Of a DNA stretch of 64,000 nt, positions 58,383 through 64,000 are shown piece after piece. The translations under genes were made by a program, and so were the position numbers. Positions within the stretch are counted from its first letter, which is position 1; each line of letters starts with the position of its first letter. The DNA is from Rhytidiadelphus loreus (lineage: Eukaryota; Streptophyta; Bryopsida; Hypnales; Hylocomiaceae), in the NCBI GenBank assembly GCA_947034895.1, contig OX344765.1:17675001-17739000 (forward strand), in the 5' to 3' direction. The notes under the pieces are model-generated. The model made no database searches, was not told the DNA's origin, and saw only the letters and a program-made list of their open reading frames with translations.

Positions 58383-58407
58383 TCAAGCTCGCACGGTAGC
58401 AACCCTG
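58383..58407 (-). repeat. Right terminal inverted repeat of element 2
   Basis: Plus strand reads GCTCGCACGGTAGCAACCCTG at the outer edge. Its reverse complement starts CAGGGTTGCTACCGTGCGAG. Tandem GCTCACAA words precede it (58350-58375). Confidence 0.65.
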
Positions 58408-58430
58408 TGACGAGATGATTGTTATACTCC

Positions 58431-59661
58431 GTTACTGATTGTTACTGATTATCAAAGTATTGTTACTGGTTTGTGAATTACGGGTGCAGTTCAGTGTTAA
58501 TTGTAAAGGTGGTTGGTTGTTAATTAAGGATTTAGTGGATAGTTAATTAAATTCCGAGATTGTCAATTAAATTATGAGATTGTTAATTAAATTCAAAGAA
58601 TTCTACCTTTTGAATTGGAAGATATTAGCATAAATTTGATTTATAGAAATTAAATTTTTATCTTTGAAAAAAGTGATTTTTTTTCTTGGCTCGAACTGCC
58701 CAATTCCAAAAAAAAATAACATTTAAGGCTATAACTTTTGACAATTGTATTTGAATGTCATGAAATTTTATTGACACAATAAATAAACATTGAAGTTATT
58801 TGAGTGCATAAATTTTTGCATGTAAAGAAATAGGGTTTAGAAAGATTCCATATTTTTTTCAGAATTTTATTTCTGAAAACATAATTACTATTTGTTGAAG
58901 ATTTTGTTAGACATGTTCTTGTCATATAAGTCTTCCTATTTCTTAAACCATGGATTGGTTGCAAAATCAACTAAGGCTTCGGCTAGTCAATCGTAATGCA
59001 CCCTCTATTGCATTGAAAATTGTACCATACTTAATCACAAATTTACTCATGCTTTTCCCAACAAATTGAAAAGAAAGTAGGTCCTTGGTTGGAAATGGGT
59101 TGGCTACCATACGTCCATAAATTAGCATTCCTTTGTTATCCATCAACACTCAAGTAAATAATACCAACAAGTTTAATTATGAAATAATTCCCCCATCAAT
59201 TTATTTCTCATTCATTATAATCAAGAAATTTGGAATTGTACAACATATAAGAAAGAAGTACTAAGTAGACAATAGTAGAGAATGATTAAAACAACTAGAT
59301 TGTTAAGAATTTAATTATAGAATTGAAAAATGTAATTCCAATTATTAAATTACTCTCCCATCAATTTATTTTTAATTCATTATAATTATATTTCATCAAT
59401 AACTTAACTTAAAAAATCACAATTTAAATTCAATAATCAATATCTGAATTAGCAACCAAACAAAATCTTAATTAACACCCAAACAGTACCTTAATTAACA
59501 ATCAACAAACTTTATAATTCACAATCAACTGAACCCTTAATTAATAATAATAATTAGTAAGAAGCGGTAATTTTATTAACCTTATTATGAAATCAGTAAA
59601 GTTTGTTAACTTCATAAAATGAAGAACACAACAACAGCAGACCAGTTATGAAATCAGTAAC
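58431..59661. mobile_element. Inverted-repeat element next to element 2
   Basis: Arms of roughly 200 bp are imperfect inverted repeats. GTTACTGATT at 58431 and 58441 is mirrored by AATCAGTAA at 59590 and 59652, and GTTAATTAAGG (about 58520) by CCTTAATTAAC (about 59495). Both arms are studded with TTAATTAA. The middle has only short chance frames. It may be a non-autonomous DNA element, but no target duplication was identified. Confidence 0.45.
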
Positions 59662-61263
59662 TTAAAATGAACAACATAACTTAATTGAGCCTGACTGATG
59701 GGAGACCTCAAGCCGCGGTAATTAAAGGAGCCAGGTGAGTACATGTTACCTCAAAGTCATTTCTGCACGTACTTTATGCTAAATTAGGGATACAGGTTAC
59801 TGAATGCCAGTTCCCTAAACGAGCCTCCATTTACAGGATTGGGAACCCCCCTCCCCCAAAATTTGGAGATGGAGTACGTTGTCGTGTTGAGAGCTTTTGC
59901 CTCGGGAAATCATGGGGATTCTAGCTGCGAATCGAAATGGTTTAGGAACTGAGAACGTAAAGTCACAAGTAAACTTGAATCTTCACACTCGAACGTCAAA
60001 TCTTTGGTCTCAAACGTCAAATCTTTTTCTTTGTCTTGAAACCGTGCCCGTTGGCCTATCCTGATGTGGCTCTAAATGGGTTTAAGGGTAAAGGTGTGTG
60101 ATAAGATCCCACGGCTTCGGACGGGTAAAACGGGACGGCCAAACCACGAGCTGACCGTCCGAAAGATTGGCTCCTAAACTTTCAAACTCCCGGTGACCAG
60201 CTTTAAGAAACAAGCTTTCACCGTGAGAACAAACAAGTCTCGACCATGTGGGCCATTAACCCCACTTCGTCACCCACAACACAAAATGAGGCTAGCGTTG
60301 GTCTTACCCAAGCCGCCTGCAACAACAATGTTTACAAAGCCACAAGTCACACAAACAAACACACAAAGTCTTCAAAACTCCTCCAACTGCAACTCCAATT
60401 CTCAAGCTGAACTTTGGTGGAGTGCCACCGTTGCATCACAACTCCAAATGAACCAAGTAATAGCTTTTTGGAAATTTTATACAATAATCTACTTCTCCTC
60501 CAAATCTCAAATGAATATAAAACTCTGTCCAACTTCTATGGCCATCCAAAGTTTCGGCCTTGACAAAAGAAAGGCAACAGACCCTCCTTTGCTTCCACAT
60601 TCACAACTTTCTCATACAAACTCCAAATAGAACGAATGATATGTTCATGGAAAGCTAACACAGTTTCCTACACTCCCTCCAAATTTCATTGCAAACCAAG
60701 AACCTGTCCGTCTTTTATGGCTGGTCGAAGTCTCTGCCTCTTATTTTCAAAGGCAACAAACCTCCCACCACTCAAACTAGCACAACTTTTGATTCACAAC
60801 TCCAAATTAAGCAAGTGAGATCAATTTGAAAACTGCACACCATGATACTCTACAACTCCAATTTTCATTTCAAAACTCCTCAAAATCACAACACAATGAG
60901 TCTCCAAACATTCGGGTCCTCTTCAAACTCACAACGGGAGAGAAGATGAATAGAACCCCCACCTTTTTCTCCACCCTATCTTCACTCTAACCACACAAAC
61001 AAGTGGGATCAGCCCCTAACTTACTCCCAAAGCAAAAAAAAACAATAATTGAGCCATTATTTGGCCCAAGCAACTATTTCCTTATCTTTATCATTGAAAG
61101 AAATTCACTCCAAGTTCACTTAGAAGGAAAATGAATTGGATATTTCTTTTAAACTACTTCTTATACACAAAACTATTGTATAAATTCACTCCAAGTATGG
61201 AATGAAGAACTAAAGATCCAATACATCTATTAGAGGTAAAAAACTAGAATTCCAATCGAAACT
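59662..61263. other. Spacer with tandem repeats, no recognised gene
   Basis: AT-moderate sequence. The plus-strand open frames at 60193 and 60636 lie in the diverged tandem repeat listed separately, and neither has a recognisable domain. No RNA gene was seen. Confidence 0.4.
60380..60890. repeat. Diverged tandem repeat, unit about 182 bp, three copies
   Basis: ACAACTCCAAAT or ACAAACTCCAAAT starts units near 60438, 60617 and 60799. Each continues with AAGTAATA/AATGATAT/AAGTGAGAT and then CTCCAAATTTCA-like sequence some 60 bp later. The unit size resembles plant satellites, but three diverged copies do not show a satellite array. Confidence 0.5.
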
Positions 61264-61722
61264 TCACTCTATCTGCAGAAATTTGAGAATGCGTTTGACA
61301 GTCGCCGCCACATATTCTACACGATCCACCTTAGTTAAAGGATTGACTGGCCCCTCTAACCATCGTTGGTGACCACGACTTCCTTCGATAGGCTTCACCA
61401 TGCAAAAGTATTGATCGTTGTTCAAACCTTCAAAGCTCCCTTCAAATGTCACTTCTCGGCAACCGGGCTCAATACATCCGACCTGAAGCAGAATCACCAA
61501 CGCTCGAGCATCTTCAAGTAAGTTTCCGTGCCAACACTACTCCACACGAGGTTGCTTTGGCAGATGGGAAGGCCCAGCTTCATCTTTAAGACGTTCGTGC
61601 GATAAAACAAGATTCCGTGGCAAAAGAGGCTGATCCGGTAGTTGTGACAAAGAAAGTTCAATCTCAGCTTCTGGTTGAAGCTCTTCATCTTGAGACTCAG
61701 AAAAAACCCTCCAATTCGACAT
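61264..61722 (-). pseudogene. Small unknown gene, one in-frame TAG
   Basis: A single minus-strand frame of 152 codons from ATG at 61722 to TGA at 61264, interrupted only by TAG at 61537-61539. The N-terminal third is acidic (ESQDEELQPEAEIELSLSQL). After the TAG the frame continues as CWHGNLLEDARALVILLQVG and then a compact region with GCREVTFEGSFEG and VEYVAATVKRILKFLQIE. I do not recognise a family. A good TATA box lies 65-75 bp upstream, so this looks like a real gene or a recent remnant of one. The TAG is the only defect. Confidence 0.45.
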
Positions 61723-61786
61723 TCTAAATCTAAAGTAAAAGCAAACTACAACACTTCAATTCAATGCAACTCTCATAGGGACTCTC

Positions 61787-61796
61787 CTTATATAGA
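61787..61796 (-). promoter_or_regulatory. TATA box of the small unknown gene
   Basis: CTATATAAGGAGAG on the minus strand, about 65 bp upstream of the ATG at 61722. This spacing fits a plant core promoter. Confidence 0.5.
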
Positions 61797-61895
61797 TGAC
61801 TCACATCTTCACTAGAAGGCGTCACCTTGAAGCTACACGAATAACACATACTACGTATTTTTATACTATGTACGAATTCACAATATGACAACGCT

Positions 61896-61961
61896 GGTGG
61901 GGGGGGGTTCTTCCCTATCCGGATGAAATTCATCCGGATAGGGATACGGAGGACCCCCAGT
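61896..61961. repeat. Foldback 7 (CCGGATGAA centre)
   Basis: Two 15-base arms, CCCTATCCGGATGAA and TTCATCCGGATAGGG, separated by one base, are perfect complements. The outer arms are TGGGGGGGGGTTC and GGAGGACCCCCA. Same outer design as the TCGGATCCGA foldbacks but a different centre, and it lies outside both MULEs. Confidence 0.7.
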
Positions 61962-62648
61962 AGGGATACTCTTATCCTATCGTTTTACAGTAGAGACTTT
62001 ACATGTTTGCTATTTTGTTCTTTTCTGAGTTATTTTGGGTGATTACGATAACAAGTAATTAAGGGCTGAAGACACCTCGCATGCGCACAAAAACATACTA
62101 ATTGTTCGTTTTTGTGTATGGGTGCAGGTGAGGCCCTTGTCCTCTTAAAATCACTTAGAACGCGTGAACAGGAATTTTTTCTAAACCTCTGTTAGTCTTA
62201 CTTGAAGAAAAAAAGAATGTATAGTGAGATGATTATTTTCTGATTACATTGCACTTTTGTTACTTCTATGGATAGTAACAAGTGTGTAACAGATTGAGCC
62301 TTGGATACAAGTTTTTCTCAACACACATTATGTTTATCTGGAGTGAAACAATGGAGCAGTATGATGATAAATGTTTTATTCTTTATATTTTTTTGATTAC
62401 ACTATGGACATTTTTTCTTGGTTGAAATGCTTGTTAAAACTACTATGTATCTTTATATGTAGTTTTCACAAACTTAGACACAAATACTTTGATATACAAC
62501 CACAATATCAGTTCATGTTCAAAATAATCCTCTACAATAACTTGCTGAAGATATGTGAGTGTATATGGTTATGGGAGAACAAATTAATGCTCTTGATTGA
62601 AAAGACATGTCCTGGAAAAGGTCTTTTTTTCCTGCTTCTTGAACCAAT
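61962..62648. other. AT-rich spacer before transposase 3
   Basis: No gene was recognised. The 93-codon plus-strand frame at 62371 is hydrophobic and AT-driven and has no domain. Confidence 0.4.
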
Positions 62649-62727
62649 ATGAGGGGTACCAAGAGGCAACCTTAAAACCTCAATTGGGTCTGACTGAGGT
62701 TTTGGGTGTGCCTTGCAATACCCCCAT
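62649..62727. repeat. Foldback 8 beside transposase 3
   Basis: Left arm ATGAGGGGTACCAAGAGGCA ... AACCTCA pairs with right TGAGGTT ... TGCCTTGCAATACCCCCAT. It lies just past the splice donor of transposase 3 exon 1, the same intron that carries foldback 2 in transposase 2. Confidence 0.55.
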
Positions 62728-62830
62728 TTCTGGTTTGAGGGTGGCAAAACAAAATTTAGTCCAAATTTTTTTAAGTCATTGATACTTTTAAATTCTTTGC
62801 TAAAACTAATGAATGCAAAGTTGTGCTCAC

Positions 62831-64000
62831 CATTTGCATAAACCCTCCCCACTGTTGGTAACAAAAATGCCAAAAGGCTAGCCAATGGTCTAAGTGATGA
62901 AGCCCATCTTCATTGGTAGCTCCAGATGACAACCACCATGACCGAATTGCTAAGTCCTGTATTTCTGCTTGTTCCATAGTCTTTGTATCTTTATATTGTT
63001 TACATAGCATAGTATGCTGCGATTGAAATGCTTCCTTGATATACTTTTGCGTGTGCTTCTACAAAGAGATAGTCCAATGTAGCAAATATGTTCTCTCACA
63101 ATTTTCCATCTTCTCATTGGCCAAACCACTACCGTAAACAATACGCACCGCATTCCAATTGGCCAAAGCGCTATCTACCATGAACCCCTTGAAATTTGGA
63201 TGATCCACACCATGTCATAACATTATCGTATTTAAGGAGCTCAAAACTGCACTTGAATCTCTATATCTTTGGATTGTCATGACTTTCTTGTACTGAGGAT
63301 CATACACGTGGCAAGCCATTATAGTCCATTCATTCACTCGCTTCACATGGTCAAACATCATCCGTCAATTCTGAAGATCTCCTCCAGATTGCATGCACTT
63401 CACTAGGTCCAACCCACTTCCAAGTCTTTTAGTCAACATCTTAAAAATGTAGACCTTTGCTTTGCTTTGTCTAGGAAAGATACTATCATGTATGAATTTG
63501 AACTTTGACTCCTTCTTTATAGTCATAATATTGTCAATGACACCTTCTTGGTTGTTTGAGCGAAATGAAGAAATTACATTCCGTATATTTGGATTGCTTA
63601 AGTATTGAAACTGATCCATGACCTCTTCTAGTTCCTTGCCCTTCAACATCTTCTTCTCTCCCTCTCCACTATGAAATAGGTAGTTTGTTAGGAAATCTTT
63701 GCTAGCGGAGAGTGCAATTGCAGAGTTGGTAGTCATGGGGGTCTTGGCCACTTGCTCCACTATTAATCCGCAAATTTTTTCTGTAGAATCTCTATACATG
63801 CCCTTTACTACAAGATGAGTATGATCTCCAAAATGAATAGCGGCCCTACTCATTTTTGGATTATCAGAATAGCAGTAGTAAATCTTACCATTGCATGTAT
63901 TAAGGCATGTAGGGGTTATTTTGCAAACCTTACAAATTACAGTACAATCTTTAGGAGGAATCTCTCATATAACAAAATAATAGATTGTATATCCAATCCA
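62831..64000 (-). pseudogene. MULE transposase 3, partial and decayed
   Basis: Exon 1 remnant running off the right edge of the window. Recognisable parts: MSRAAIHFGDHTH (end of the GCM-like region), EKKMLKGKELEEVMDQFQYL, SKFKFIHDSIFPRQSK, the MULE core, and HWLAFWHFCYQQWGGFMQM at the conserved splice donor (62831). It is closer to transposase 2 than to transposase 1 in several words. Breaks include TAG at 63059-63061 (His in the others) and at least one frameshift between 63150 and 63365. The second exon with the SWIM-like finger is not present downstream, so the copy is truncated at its 3' end. Confidence 0.7.

Larger units (their letters stand above)
41402..58407. mobile_element. Element 2: second MULE carrying a ParB-methyltransferase gene
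   Basis: A 17.0-kb segment with the same head-to-head plan as element 1 in opposite orientation: transposase 2 on the minus strand (46902 to 42783) and methyltransferase copy C on the plus strand (48134 to 57351). The left end begins CAACGACGCTAGCATGCGAG and the reverse complement of the right end begins CAGGGTTGCTACCGTGCGAG. Both share the CA(A/G)...GCTA...GCGAGC pattern of element 1 and have subterminal ACCTATGACCGTGG-type motifs (about 41576, 41596, 58285 and 58310, the last two inverted). No target duplication was found (flanks TCCAGAAGTG and TGACGAGATG), so the ends may have come together by recombination or the site has decayed. Confidence 0.7.

Noticed and set aside
60380..60890. Centromeric-type satellite because the unit is about 180 bp
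   Set aside because: Only three diverged copies, and no array extends beyond them.

Overview
The window looks like nuclear DNA of a land plant. Genes have short GT-AG introns, one tract of degenerate CCCTAAA telomere-type repeats lies near 16.8 kb, and almost everything is transposable-element sequence in AT-rich spacer. I cannot name the species. A non-seed plant (moss, lycophyte or fern) is a guess from the type of elements. No ordinary housekeeping gene, tRNA or rRNA was recognised.

The main content is two large DNA transposons with the same unusual design. Element 1 (1132-14787) has 29-bp imperfect terminal inverted repeats and a perfect 10-bp target-site duplication (TGTTACATTT). Element 2 (41402-58407) has related ends but no visible duplication. 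Each carries two divergently transcribed genes. One is a Mutator-like (MULE) transposase with a GCM/WRKY-like zinc-binding region, a DDE core with a CxxH motif and a C-terminal SWIM-like finger. The other is a 12-exon gene joining a ParB-like domain (CDGNHR motif) to a permuted N4/N6 DNA-methyltransferase-like domain. A third copy of the methyltransferase gene (35697-41014) stands without a transposase. A truncated third transposase runs off the right edge (62831-64000). I infer a transposon family that carries its own DNA-modification-like gene.

Between the two elements, 17.1-21.3 kb holds a palindromic tandem array followed by a DUF7869-like transposase-type gene. From 22.1 to 30.3 kb there is a decayed retroelement with an upstream ORF, gag, a zinc knuckle and an aspartic protease but no reverse transcriptase or integrase. 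From 28 to 35 kb there are retroelement debris, LTR/promoter-like pieces and minisatellites. The region 58.4-62.8 kb holds an inverted-repeat element, a diverged tandem repeat of about 180 bp and a small unknown gene with a TATA box.

Almost every coding region is broken by in-frame stops, and nearly all of them are TAG (18 TAG, 1 TAA, no convincing TGA). Eight TAGs sit where a paralogue in this window has CAG. Copy B has also lost two splice acceptors by G-to-A change. Together these fit deamination at methylated CHG sites, although reading UAG as sense cannot be excluded from this window alone. A family of short palindromic foldbacks, most centred on TCGGATCCGA, is scattered through element 2 and its surroundings.
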